A DNA stretch of 64,000 nucleotides from Syncephalis fuscata (taxonomy: Eukaryota; Zoopagomycota; Zoopagomycetes; Zoopagales; Piptocephalidaceae). The notes under the pieces are model-generated. The model worked only from the letters and a program-made list of their open reading frames with translations, searched no databases and was not told where the DNA came from. Location of the stretch: NCBI GenBank assembly GCA_025786725.1, contig JAHLTZ010000031.1:186001-250000 (forward strand), in the 5' to 3' direction. The position numbers and the translations under genes were made by a program. This document shows positions 37,055 to 52,162 of this stretch, one piece after another (position 1 is the first letter of the stretch; the number at the start of each line of letters is the position of its first letter).

Positions 37055-39479
37055 TTATGGATTAGCTGTATTTATAAATAAATATATTACATGTCATATA
37101 GTTAATGTATAGATTAGCAATATAAAATATAACTTACCTTCTATTAGTATTAAGTTATTGATACACAAAATAAATAACATGTAATTAGTAAGTAACCAAT
37201 TAATATGAAATGCTACTTACGGCCTATTAGTATTAAGTTGTTAGTACACATGATGTATAACATGTAATTAGTAAGTAATCAATTAATACACAATACTACT
37301 TACATTCTATTGATATTAAGATGTTGTTGAATACAGTATATAGTATAAATTAGCGCATGTTCTATTGATATGCAATACAACTTACCTTCTATTAATATTA
37401 AGTTGTTAATGGATACAGTAAATAGCATGTGGTTAGGGAGTATCCAGCTAGTATAAAATATAACCTACTGTCTATTAATATTAAATTATTGATGAGCACA
37501 ATACATGGTATATAATTAATATGTATTCAGTTAGTACATAACACAACTTACTGCCTATTAATATTAATTTGTCGATACATATAGTAAATAGAATGTAATT
37601 AATATATAATCAATTAATACACGATACTACTTACAATCTATTATATTAAGTTGTTGATGCATAAAATACATAATATATAATTAGTAGATAGTTAGCTAAT
37701 ATACAATATCACTTACTGTCTATTATATCAAGTTAATTCATACAATGAATAGCATAGTTAATGTATAGTCAGTTAATATACAAAACCACTTACATTCTAT
37801 TAATATTAAATAGTTGGCACATCATTGAATAACAGCTAATATATAGTCAGTTATTTACAATATTACTTACCACCTATTAATATTACATAATTAGTATAAG
37901 CAGTAAATAACAGTTGTATAATCAGTTAATATACAAAACCACTTACAAACTATTAATATTAAATAGCATAGTTAATATATAGTCAGTTAATATACAATAT
38001 TACTTACTGACTATTAATATTAAATAAGTACAATTAGTAAATAGCATATTTAATGTATAGCCAGTTAATATACAATACCACTTACACCCTATTAATATTA
38101 AATAGTTGGTATAGTTATTAAATAGCATAGTTAATATATAGCCAGTTAATATACAATACCACTTACTAACTATTAATGTTAAATAGTTGATATAGTTATT
38201 AAATAGCATAGTTAATATATAGTTAATTAATATGCAATACAACTTACAGGCTATTAATATTAAATAGTTGGTACAATCGTTAAATAGCATAGTCAATATA
38301 TAGTAATTAATATACAATACCACTTACGACCTATTAATATTAAATAGTTGGCACAATCAGTAAATAGCATAGTTAATGTGTAGTCAGTTAATATACAATA
38401 TAACTTACGACCTATTAATATTAAATAATCGACACAGTCAGTAAATAGCGGTTAATATATAGTCGATGGATATACAATATCACTTACCGCCTATTAATAT
38501 TAAGTTATTGGTACACACAATACACGATATATAATTAGCCAATGCCTAATTAATATACAATACCACTTACAATTTTCTAATATTAAGTTGTTGATATACA
38601 CAGTGCATGATATGTAATTAGTGAGTGATTGGTTCATATACGATACAACTTACTTCTTTCTGTATTAAATTGCCCACACAGTACAAAATATATAATTAGT
38701 GCATAGTCAGTGAATATACAATATTACTTACTAACTATTCCATCAAGTTATTGATGCACATAGTGTATGGTATATAATTAATTTATAAGTAAGCAACATA
38801 CAATACGACTTACCGCCTATTAGTATAAAGTTATTGATACACACAGCGCATAATATATAATTAGTCAGTGTGCAATTAGTATACAGTATAACTTACATTG
38901 TTCTAATATTAAGCCATTGGTACATACAACACATAATATATAATTAGTTATAGTCATTTAATATACAATACAACTTACCCACTATGGCATCAAATTGTTG
39001 ATGCACATAATACATGATATATGATTAATTTATAAGTTAGCACATACAATATCACTTACAGCCTATTGGTATTAAGTTGTTGATACACATAGTCCATAGC
39101 ATGCAATTAATGAATAATCAACTAATATACAATATAACTTACAGTCATCTAATATTAAGTTGTTGATAGATACAGTATATGACATATAGTTAATGTATAG
39201 TCAAGTAATATATCATACAACTTACACCCTATTAATATTAAATAATTGGTACAATCAATAAATAGTATAGTTAATGTATAGTCATTTAGTATACAATACA
39301 GCTTACTGGCTATTATAATTATTAGTTAGAAATACTGTTAGTAAACAAAATATTATGAATATTTATTGTTATTGTAACATACCATCACGGCGAACTAAGG
39401 CCGGTTTAGCATCAACCATGGATGTACTAGCCACAATAGCCACAACAATGGTGCAAACAACGGCAATGGAAAGCTTCAT
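37055..39479 (-). CDS. Secreted six-cysteine peptide gene built from 28 microexons
   Basis: Exon 1 (39479-39383) is nearly identical to the left gene: signal peptide, VDA, KPALVRRD plus one base. Microexons (plus-strand low coordinate, in gene order): 39307, 39226, 39143 (6 nt), 39060, 38979, 38897 (6), 38814, 38732, 38654 (6), 38571 (6), 38488, 38409, 38328, 38248, 38167, 38086, 38008, 37947, 37871, 37794, 37717, 37635, 37552, 37469, 37386, 37314, 37221, 37138; others 3 nt. The last exon starts at 37065, TAA at 37057-37055. Joined in phase 1 the frame is open: 67 aa, mature part about 35 aa with C-X3-C-X5-C-X7-C-X3-C-X3-C. It opens ARYDCLEQC and ends CNKECQANP. Both ends match the left gene, the middle does not, and six cysteines remain. 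One donor is GTAGGT; the first is GTAAGC; the rest are GTAAGT. Confidence 0.8.
37066..39382 (-). repeat. Tandem array of intron-plus-microexon units (right arm)
   Basis: Twenty-nine imperfect units of about 75-85 bp with the same organisation as the left array. Units 1-8 from the signal-peptide end align one-to-one with the left array (triplets identical or differing by a base or two), as do the units nearest the last exon. The middle units cannot be aligned by their triplets. Confidence 0.9.
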
Positions 39480-39664
39480 GGTAATATTGACTTGTTAAGA
39501 CAAACAAATAAAAGAATAGTAGAGTGTGGTTGGTATAGAATGGAGAGTAGTGCGTGTATAGCAAGAAGTAGAGTGTGGTCGGTATAAAGTGGAGAGTAGT
39601 GTGTGTTTAATAAGAAGTAGAGTGTGATGATAATATCGCAGTTGGTTGTGTATATTTTGTGGGC

Positions 39665-39672
39665 TATTTATA
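39665..39672 (-). promoter_or_regulatory. TATA box of the right microexon-array gene
   Basis: TATAAATA (reverse strand) about 190 bp before the ATG, same context as in the left arm (AAGTATAAATAGCCCACAAA). Confidence 0.55.
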
Positions 39673-41363
39673 CTTATGATTATGCTGAGATGCTAGTATA
39701 CTGTAGTATACGAGATATACCATTGATGTGTAATATGAACCAATAAAGCAATCCAAATAGTGGTTTGAGATGCATATGTACAATAGATTATAATGTGGTA
39801 GGATGCTTTCTAGGCTTGATTTTAACCTGTCCGGTCTTTATTTTAACCTGCCGGTCTTTACTCCAATCTGTTAGTTATTTGCGCGAGTACTGTAACGGTG
39901 TTCACAATCCAGTACATATGGGATAAAAATAGACATATTAACCTGGTTTTTGTTACATGGTCTAACTATTGGTAAAAACAATATAATGTTTGATTTTGTA
40001 AAAGCAATAATGATATCTTTGCTGTCACTTCCATTGAATGACTCGGGCCCAATATTGCATACATACAAAATGTACAAATTGCCAAAAACAAGCTTATGTA
40101 TCAAACTAGTATTTTTATACAGGTTTTTACTGCTATACATAGGCCAGCCATAATTTTTAAATTATAAAGTGTGTTGATTGGTACATGCGTGCATTTCATT
40201 CGACACTATGCCCATTGCTATGGAGTAATCATTGCTTTGAATTCACAAATGTATTACATCCAGGCATATCATGCTACATGTTGCGCAGCTACCATCATTC
40301 AAATGGCGGCCAATCCAAGTTACTTGAAGCGACTATACAATAAGTACTGTTTATGCATGATGCATCACAGCATTTTGAGCAATGGAACATTCCAACAAGT
40401 CATTTTTTACCAGTTTCAGCTGTAAACTAAATTGCATTGTTAGATTCTATGCAATGCGATATACAAACGAGAGGCTAGGCACACCAAACAATTCTATTCA
40501 AATATTAGCAACTTTGAGTGAATAGTGGTAATGGATTACACACCAATCCCTAATTATTCAAGGTTTAAACGCTGCTCAGTCTGTGGCATAATTCAGCACG
40601 ACATCTTTAACAATAGAACATTCCATCCAACTAATGATGTTGTCCGTTTTTGTCTGTAAAGTAGGCTGTATCGGCTAAATTACACACAATGCAATATGCA
40701 GACACTAGATTGGACACAATAGAAAGTTTTAGCCAAATATCAATAATTTCGAGTGCATAATTTCAATAGGTTGCATATCAACTGGTAATCATCCAAGGCC
40801 TAACTGCTGCTTACATTTTTGAAACCAATCCTGACAAGTCAAGCAAGATGGAATATAGAAGAACAAATTAAAGCGAAACCAATGGAAAACAATGGCAGCT
40901 CAAAGGCTTACTAATTTGACCTATAGCAAATCATTATGGGCATGCTAAGTTGGACAGCATTTATCAAAAGTTGGCTGTTGCTGATGCGGCCAGAACTGCA
41001 GCAACGTCAAACCGAGATAACGCATAAAAACAAGAGTGTAAATAAATTGAATTAACGAGTTTAGTAATTAAATAACTTATTATTGTCACTATAGCTTATA
41101 ACACTGGCTGTTTGTACGATAAATATTTACAATCACATTGTAACTTCTTATATACTCACATTTACACGATCATCAATTAAGCCAACTATTACAAGACTTA
41201 ATCTAATTATTTATTAGATAAGCAGCTAACATTATACATTATTGCAACAATAAAAAGACATATTGTTTTGTTTATTGGCCATTAATAAAAGTTGTATAAC
41301 TATATTAAAATAAAATAAAACATCAAATTGAGCGCGTAATATTTACATGATCAAGCCATCTTT

Positions 41364-42127
41364 ACCTTGACTCCTACATTTTTATTTACTCATTTCACCA
41401 TATTTCTTATTACCATTTTATTATTCTATTCAGTAATATATTACATGATAATGTTGAATATAAAAATATAAATAGCATGCGTATTTGGACATCAATAAAA
41501 ACATTATTCAATCCCTAGTCTTTGTTTCTCTTATTTTACATCAACACCTGTTCAAGTAACCTCAACGGCATGCTGTATCTTCTGGCTACAACTGTCACCA
41601 CAAGGTCTTCCTGGTGAAGACACTCAACCTATCATTATTGCATATGGTGGAGGTTATTTGCTTCATCAATGGTCGGCAAATAAACTGTACCTATTAAGTT
41701 GATACCAACAATGCTCAAGAGAATGGTGAACATCAGAACGCTAGCTGTCCTATCTTTTTGTCACCATAGACGGGTATCTTACATGGCAAATATGCCCAAA
41801 TACAACAGTAGAAGATTGGAAAATAGAAGAGACCATTCAGGCGCAATAATCCATGCTGTACGTAGTAACAACAATAATAATACGAAACAATATGGAATTG
41901 CAATATATGGCTTTTATTAGTATTTTATCAACCTTTCTACATATGGTCAACAACAGCAATGAACAACATCAGATGTTTCAAAATAGCCAAATAGTATGTT
42001 ACATTGTTTATTTGAATCGATTTATTAACAATATTTTGATAAAAGGTGATATAATTGTATTTTGTATAGCAGTGCAACTTCAATTGAAACAAATTTTGCT
42101 ATGGAAATCAAAAAGTAGGAGTCAAAA
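41364..42127 (+). mobile_element. TnpB/Fanzor-derived transposon remnant, copy 3
   Basis: Right-arm mirror of copy 2, ends ACCTTGACTCCTACATTTT and AAAGTAGGAGTCAAAA. The reading from 41699 preserves SYMANMPKYNSRRLENRRDH. The second half of the zinc ribbon is degraded. Confidence 0.6.
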
Positions 42128-42194
42128 TGAAATGGGAAATTTTGATGTTATTTATCGTAATAAATTACGGTTTCAAATAAGCATAAATAAAATT

Positions 42195-42720
42195 AGTAAG
42201 TCATTAATTCCTTTTATTAAGAAGATATATCTAAATATCTACCAAACTATTTTAAAAAGCCATGTTTACCAGTATTAAAGAACTGAATATTGCCGCTGAT
42301 GAGTTTAGGCTTGTTAACGATTGCAATTTTAAAGGAAAAATAGCAATTCAATAAGATTACAGTTTATCTGTCTTCATAAAGACAATTCAAATAACAAATG
42401 TCTGTTTGTTTTGATGGCCAGAAAGCAAAAGACTAGGCTAGTAAAAATTGTTCAATGCAATATTAAGCATTTTAATGGTTATCCATATGATTTGGTAATA
42501 ATACTATTAGATTTATTACTAAATATACTACAAATGATATTACTACATTCTTAAATGTAAACCAAAAACATACAAGTAAAAACATTAAGTACATATTTGG
42601 TTATTTAATATATATTAACAATTGCAATAGCTCAACAAATGCTAGTATTTCTTATTACAAAGCTTGATCTGCCTTTGATTTGATAAAAAATAATGACATT
42701 GTTGCAACAACAGTAATAAA
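42195..42720 (+). repeat. Repeat family C, right-arm copy
   Basis: See 18112-18660. The decayed reading begins MFTSIKELNIAADEFRLVND and hits a stop after about 30 codons. Confidence 0.6.
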
Positions 42721-42721
42721 A

Positions 42722-43350
42722 TGGTGTAGCTTTGACCAAGTAACAAAGGGGAAAAGAAGTAGTAGTAGCTTAATCAAATGTTTTAATATTAATTTAATAA
42801 ATTAGTAGTATCAAATAAATTAACTTGTAGCAATAGTTCAAATAATCATATTTATAACATAAATTGCAATTGTCTAGATTCTAATATAAACTAAATGAAT
42901 TAAATTATAAAATTTATATATATTATTATTTAAGTAATAGTATTATGTATTTACAATATTGTTGAATAATAAAGGTACAAGGCTAAAAATCTGATGAAAA
43001 AGTTAATTACAATAAATGCAGCAATTTTAATTTAAAAGTTGTTTATTTATGTAGTTTATTTAATTGTAGCAATATTAACAGCAATGCCAACTGTGTTTTA
43101 TTTGTTAAAAGACTTGCAACAATATACTTGTGCCAATGCGACTCATAAAATACAATACAAAAATATGTTGTGTAAAACTAGTAATAATAGTATTGAAACA
43201 GTAGTTGATGTTAAAATAAACGGCTTTATTGAACAAATACAACTATTAATAAAATAACTGTGAAAAGAAAGCATGTATTAAAGAGTGTTTAATCTGTAGT
43301 AAACGTCATTACAAAAAATGAAGTGTGGGCAAATAAAAAATAAATTTATT
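42722..43350 (+). repeat. Repeat family B, right-arm copy
   Basis: Counterpart of 17600-18112 and of 61190-61630. Near its end a reading KECLICSKRHYKK followed by a stop is seen. Outer boundary of the arm. Confidence 0.6.
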
Positions 43351-44565
43351 TTAAATTTATTAACAAAAATTAATATTTAACATTATTAACACAATAAATC
43401 TACTAACAAATATTACAGCTATAAAAAAGCTTAACAATACGCACATTTTAATAAAAACATCATTCGTTCATACTCATCTATTTTCTCTACTATCACTTAA
43501 TCTAAGTTTTTATTTGAATGTTATCACTAAATTTTTATGAATTCCAAATTTTATATTAAAACAATTTAAATTATTAATTTCTATTGAGCCAAGTAGCTGG
43601 TATAAAAGTTCATATTTATGTTGACACAGATTAAAGAATTATAGATGTTTAATAAATGGAAAATAAAATAATGAAGCGATATTGCATAAAATAGTTGTGT
43701 CATTTATTTTACTGAGTGATAAAAAATCAACGGCGAGATTTGGATCGGGAATTCATAAAGTGCTGCTTTTCGCTTGTACCACTTTGTTCCGTCGTATGCA
43801 TCACACGTCTATTGATAGTTAAGACGAGATGATGATGTGGCCATTTGCCTTATTAGGAAGCTGTTGTGGCTTCACACACGTGTCCACCTCAGCTTCAATA
43901 TACACCTTTATTTTACGAACTGCTATCAAACTATAGATATTTATTTATAAATACTCAGTTATTATTAGTTATAAACAGAATGATAAAGCGTGAAATCAAA
44001 ATAAAAAACTAAAACTTTAAACTAAAGTGCGCACAATAATTAACAAGTACAAACCTCAATACAGAAGCCAGCCAAAGAAGCAATGCAGTTGGCTTGTACA
44101 AGTCATTTCAAGCAGCGGTCAGTCGTGAGATTTTTGTAACCATTGTACGCGTGTATAGGGGAGTGGATAAAGCATTAGAAACATCTATGGCAGTAAATAC
44201 CAATAGGAAAGTCGAGACTGATGTTCAGGAGTGTGGTGTAAAGCACGTCATCAAAATTGCCCAATCAGTGTAATTTATGTTTGAAAGATTACCACGACTA
44301 CTGTATCTGTTGTCAGATCTAGTTTCATTGTTAGATGAGTACAGATAATTGGTCGGAACCATGAATATTTAGCACGTCATTTCCTAAAGTGCAGATAGGC
44401 AACATCAGTATTATCTATTGCTTGTAGTGGTTTGCCAGCACAAGCTAAGCTATTTAAGCGCGCTGATTTACCAGTATTCCTACTAATTCTTCAGACTTGC
44501 GCTTTTCTGCTACTTACTAGCTGATTACTCTGTAGCTTTCGCTCTATCCTATTTTATTGTTTCCT
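43351..44565. other. Intergenic, upstream of methionine synthase
   Basis: About 1.2 kb without ORFs. The first half is very AT-rich, the second half closer to average. The C/T-rich last 150 bp are probably the MET6 promoter and leader. Confidence 0.4.
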
Positions 44566-46907
44566 ATGGCTCTTGCGACAATCTTGGATTTCCGCGCATT
44601 GGCGCAAACCGCGAACTCAAGCGTTTAGTAGAAGGATATTGGTCCGGCAAGGTCGATGAAGCTACGCTACTTGGCAAAAGCCATGAAATACGCGAGACTC
44701 ATTGGGGGATTCAGAAAAGCAAAGGCCTGCATCACGTAACGGTTGGCGACTTTTCGCTATATGACCATGTTTTAGACACAAGCGTTACTTTAGGCGTAAT
44801 TCCAGAGCGGTATCAACATTTGGCACCAGGATTGCAAACTTACTTTGCTATGGCTCGTGGTCTACAAAAGCCAGCCAGCTCTGATGGCGCCGTGGCCGCC
44901 GTTGATGTCCCAGCCATGGAAATGAAGAAATGGTTTGATACCAACTACCATTATATCGTTCCTGAGCTATCCAGCCATCAAGCATTCAAGTTGGCCATTG
45001 AACCAAAGGTGGTCTCTGAATTCAAGGAGGCTAGCAAGTTGGGCATATCCGCTCGCCCAGTGATCATTGGACCGATCTCCTATTTATTATTGAGCAAGCC
45101 AGGCCGTGATGTAGCAAATGCAACCAACTTTAATCGATTTGCTTTATTGCCTGACCTTATTGCCGTATATATTCAGTTGCTGCAGCAACTTGCTGATGCT
45201 GGTGCCACATGGATTCAAGTAGATGAGCCGTTCCTTGCTTTGGATCTACCTACTGGTGCCCGTGAACACTTTGTTTCCGCGTACACGCAGTTTGCTGAAG
45301 CAATTCGCCGTACCTCGCTTAAATTGCTACTCACCACTTACTTTGCTCGCATTCCTGAGCAAAACATTAGCTTGATTGGTGAACTGCCTGTCCAAGGCAT
45401 TCACGTCGATTTGGTTAGAGCTCCAGAGCAGCTCGATGCTGTGCTATCGCACCTTCGTTCGGAGCAAGTAATTTCTCTGGGATTGGTTGATGGGCGTAAT
45501 GTCTGGCGAACAAATCTACGCAAGGCTCTTGCTTTGGCGCAACACGCCATTAATCATTTGGCAGGCGATAAAAGTCGCGTATTTATTGGACCATCCAGTT
45601 CTTTGTTGCATTCGCCACACACCTTTGCCAATGAGTCCGATATTGACAAGGAGATTATTGTCTGGCTGGCTGGCGCTACCGAGAAGTTAGATGAAATTGC
45701 AGTGCTGACCAAGGCAATTAACGATGGTGAAGAGTCTGTTCAGAGTGAATTAAAAGCCAACGATGAAATCTCTAATGCTCGTCGCACTTCTACTCGTATT
45801 CACAAGCCAGAAGTACGTAAGCGATTGGATGCCGTTTCCCCTGATCAGCTACGCCGCCGCTCTCCATTTGCAACTCGCCGCACAGAGCAGAACTCCAAGC
45901 TGCAGCTGCCACGTTTCCCTACTACCACTGTTGGATCCTTCCCCCAAACTAACGAGGTACGTCTGGCCCGTTCCCGTCTACGTAAACAAGAATGGACTCA
46001 AGATCAATACAATCAATTTATCCGCGAGGAGATTGAGCGCGCTGTACGTTTCCAAGAGCGTGTCGGCCTTGACATGTTGGTGCATGGCGAGAGTGAACGT
46101 AACGATATGGTTGAATATTTTGGTGAACAATTAGACGGCTATGTATTCACAAAGTTTGGCTGGGTCTCTTCCTATGGCACTCGCTGTGTCAAGCCTCCTA
46201 TTATTTACGGAGATATCCAACGATTGCGCCCAATGACCGTTGATATCATTCGCTATGCTCAATCACTTACAAGCCGTCCACTTAAAGGCATGCTTACAGG
46301 TCCTATCACATGTCTGCAATGGTCGTTTGTGCGAGACGACCAGCCACGTCGCGATACTGCCTTCCAATTGGCATTGGCCATCCGAGATGAGGTGACTGAT
46401 TTAGAAGCTGCCGGTGTACCCGCAGTGCAGATTGATGAGCCGGCCATTCGAGAAGGTTTGCCACTTCACCGTGCCGACTGGGAGGCATACCTTCAATGGT
46501 CCGTCGATGCCTTCCTTCTTTCCAGTACTGGTGTTGCCGACAACACTCAAATACACACGCACATGTGCTACTCTGACTTCAACGACATTTTCCCTGCTAT
46601 CCAGCGCCTGGATGCCGATGTAATTACTATTGAAAACAGTCGTTCGGACTTAAAGCTACTTGAAGCATTTGATCGTTACTCATACACAAACGAAATTGGT
46701 CCAGGTATCTACGATATTCACTCGCCACGAGTACCATCAGTAGATGAGATGCACGAACGAGCTGTAGCACTCCTCCGCTATCTACCGGCCGATCTACTCT
46801 GGATTAATCCAGACTGTGGTCTCAAAACGCGTGGTTGGGCTGAAGTAGAAGCAGCTTTGACCAATTTAGTGACTGTAGCACGTAAATTGCGCGCCGAATC
46901 ATCTTAA
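44566..46907 (+). CDS. MET6: Cobalamin-independent methionine synthase
   Basis: Transfers a methyl group from 5-methyl-THF-triglutamate to homocysteine. No intron. The start ATG (44566) opens MALATIL, and the family continues GFPRIGANRELKR one frame over: a single G is missing near 44588. From there the frame is open to 46907, giving about 780 aa, normal length. N-terminal domain: THWGIQKSKGLHH, DFSLYDHVLDTS, FAMARGLQKPA, MEMKKWFDTNYHYIVPEL. C-terminal catalytic domain: FPTTTVGSFPQTNEVRLARS, HGESERNDMVEYFGEQLDGY, VQIDEPAIREGLPL, THMCYSDF (zinc His and Cys), ENSRSD, and NPDCGLKTRGW (zinc Cys). The smooth GC-rich codon use suggests strong expression. Confidence 0.95.
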
Positions 46908-47361
46908 TATTCCGTTTACTTTGTTAAATAAACATACTGTTGTTTTTTAATATTAATTCATTGACCATTGGTTACAAACACATTCTATAATCCACTTGCT
47001 CTGTATAAATAAGATTTATTTGTTTATTATGGTAAAGTACCATCAGTTTCGACTACTGAAATAAAAACTATTTTGCTTTAGTTACAAACAATTGTTTTAT
47101 TATTATACAACTGAAACCAAAATACTTATCATTACCGCAATGTTTTATATTAATATATATTCGGTTATTTATTTAATACTCGCTTTATTGATTATAAACC
47201 ACGACTTGGTTCATTCATTCAACTCATTAAAACACAAGTCAGCATACGGCGTAATTGCTGTGACGTGCATAAGAAAGCAACACAATACAAAATAAAAATA
47301 CGACGAACTGTTTTTATTTGTTCAATCTCTGTTGGCCATCACCATTTGAATAGAATCCATA
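46908..47361. other. Intergenic
   Basis: AT-rich 3' region of MET6 and promoter of the AAA ATPase gene; nothing else seen. Confidence 0.4.
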
Positions 47362-49689
<2,328 letters not shown>

Positions 49690-49812
49690 CAGCGTATCGA
49701 ATAGCTTGGCTCTTGTAGCCAATAAAACAACTAATAGCTTGTATAATAATTAAATTACGTGAAAATATCTGTCAAGTCGTTTTTCCCTTAATACATTTGT
49801 CATTGTTATATA

Positions 49813-51716
49813 ATGTGGTTTAATTTCCAACGACAATGCGTTCGTCAAGTAAAACTATTTGGCCAAACATCGATTATGCAGCGCTGTAAGAATAATGAAT
49901 AGATAGAATTGCTTGTTATTGGGCATACTAATGACGATAAATATAGCTCAGTCATCTATAGCGAGTAGCCAACCTCGTCCGCTAGACGGTATTCGCGTAC
50001 TGGAAGTTGGTCAGGTACCAGTTTATTTAGAGCTAGACTAGCTTATGTATATTAACCTGTGTATTAATAGCTTATTGCTGGGCCTTTTACTGGAACACTA
50101 CTTGGGTGAGTACAGTTAAAGTGCATTAGTATATACGCGTCATATCTTATAAATCGCCTTGTTTTCTACACTAGTTATTACGGTGCAGGTATAATTAAGA
50201 TAATGTCTGAATTACCAAATGTTTATTTAAATGTATTTGTAAATAATAAATTAATGGATACAATTTACAGAGGTGGTAAGTAACTAATATAGTACGAATA
50301 CATATATTCAAATAGCATTGCAATAGATTAAAGTAGAGCCCCCTATTACTGGAGATCCATTGCGAACATGGCGAGCTGTCGATACAGATGGCGTGTCGCC
50401 ATGGTATCGTTCTATTGGCCGTAATAAGAAATCGTGTGCCATTGATATGCGTCAACTGGAAGGACAACAGTAATAATTAACAAGCTAGTTATGTTATGTG
50501 AATTAACAGCACTTGTTATAGATTGGTACGAGAATTATCGGCCAAAAGCGATGTTATAGTTGAAAACTTTAGACCAGGCACTATGGAGAAATGGGGGCTA
50601 GGTCCTGGTAAGAACATAATGAACTAAAGGCCAACTGTAGTACAATTACTGATGCCCATTATAGACACGCTCTGTGCCGACAATCCATCGTTAATCTATA
50701 CGCGTGTATCAGGCTATGGTCAGACTGGACCTTATGCCTCACGGCCTGGTTAGCATCTGTTTGTGAGGTAATTGTTAATAATGACATTGGTGACCATTTG
50801 CTGATGGTAGCCATCATATACTATTAGGCGATGGGCGGTCTTCGGTATGTAACTGGATTTCCTGGAGAGACGCCTGTTCGATCCAATGTCAGTTTAGGAG
50901 ACTCATTGGCTGGGTTACATGCAGCATTTGGTGTATTACTTGGATTATTGGCTCGTAACAAACTACTGCAACTGGCAAAGAACAAGGCCAGATTGTCGAC
51001 GTGTCCATTTACGAGAGTATATTTAATATGATGGAAGGCATGGTGCCTGAATACGATCGAATGGGCATTGTTCGTGAACCTTCCGGCACATCCTTGACGG
51101 GTATTGTGCCCACCAATGCATATCGATGCAAGGGCGGCAAGTATATCATTATCGGGGCTAATGGCGATTCTATCTATAAGCGATTAATGAACGCTATTGG
51201 TCGTTCCGATTTGGTATGTATATACACTTGAATTGCTGATTAAAGATGGTTAATCGCAGTGAATAGGCCACTGAAAAGCATGGTACCAACCAGGACCGTG
51301 TCAAGCATGCTAAAGAAATCGACGATGCTATTAATGCATGGACGGAACAGCATAGCACAGAAGAGGCACTTGATCATCTATTCAAGTCGAATGTGCCAGC
51401 TAGTGCCATTTATGATACACGAGATATTATGTCTGATCCGCACTATCAAGCTCGTGGTATGATTGAAGAGGTCGATGTACATGGGCGACCACTTAAGGTA
51501 GAATTAAATAGCAATTGTATTGGCAATATGGTTTAATTATTTTGTTTACTAATATAGATACCTGCTGTTAGTCCCAAACTAACGGCAACACCTGGTCGAT
51601 CAGAATGGGCTGGCTCAAACCTTGGTGCCCATACGCATCAAGTATTGACAGGATTGCTAAATAAATCTGAGGAAACCATTAAGCAATTGACCACGAAAGG
51701 AATTATTGGCTGCTGA
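49813..51716 (+). CDS. SUGCT: Family III CoA-transferase, SUGCT-like, mitochondrial
   Basis: Probably moves CoA between succinyl/glutaryl-type acids. The N-terminus is basic with no acid residues before residue 40 ([20 protein letters not shown]), a plausible mitochondrial presequence. Family blocks: [72 protein letters not shown] and [18 protein letters not shown]. Then [37 protein letters not shown] and [14 protein letters not shown]. Two tiny exons are required: 50175-50188 (14 nt) and 50271-50275 (5 nt, AGGTG between TTTACAG and GTAAGT). Together they give YGAEVIKVEPP without interruption. Single bases are missing near 50749 (T) and 50960 (A). Downstream neighbour PRS1 is 446 bp away. Confidence 0.88.
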
Positions 51717-52162
51717 TATACATCACCACAATAAATATTTTTACTTGGATATTTTATTAAACACAGCTTATGATAATTGATAAATAACTTGGTACGATTT
51801 TCATCTTTATTTGCTATCATCAAATGTCACGTGACTTATAGCTGGCCTGCTTCTTTTTTTCAACTTAACGACAGCCACAAACGGCCCTTTTTCTCCACGC
51901 CCTTCCCAGTTCTTTCTACTGTGCATATCCACACATTCACCTATACTGAACGGTGTGTGCATGTCTGGTATTTCGCCAAAGTATTGTGGTTGCGGACACT
52001 ATCACTCACTTACTTGCTAACTTGCTCGTTTGTTCGCTCGTTCGTTCGTTCGTTCGTTCATTTGCTTGCTTGCTGTTACACCGAGCCGACCTGTCGTTTG
52101 GTAGTTAGTCATTTGTACGCTGTTTTATAGCACCGCCGCGTCGCTGCACTTACCTATTCGCT
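51717..52162. other. Intergenic with CGTT repeats, PRS1 promoter/leader
   Basis: C/T-rich. Contains a (CGTT)n-type tetranucleotide repeat at about 52025-52060. No gene. Confidence 0.5.

Larger units (their letters stand above)
35115..43350 (-). repeat. Right arm of the large inverted repeat
   Basis: Reverse complement of 17600-26670 (see left arm). All landmarks occur in mirrored order. The main length difference is the shorter microexon array. Minor indels (for example in the hydrophobic ORF near 36500-36650) show the arms have diverged since duplication. Confidence 0.88.

Noticed and set aside
38000-38323. 107-aa minus-strand ORF rich in Leu/Ile/Tyr
   Set aside because: Reads through introns and microexons of the right array. 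Its internal repetitiveness comes from the tandem units; the similar plus-strand ORF at 24239-24562 is the same artefact.
43039-43257. ORF in repeat B
   Set aside because: Present as decayed versions in three repeat copies with different stops; no conserved complete protein.
51777-52130. 117-aa plus-strand ORF before PRS1
   Set aside because: Driven by the CGTT repeat and C/T-rich leader; overlaps the PRS1 promoter and has no family features.
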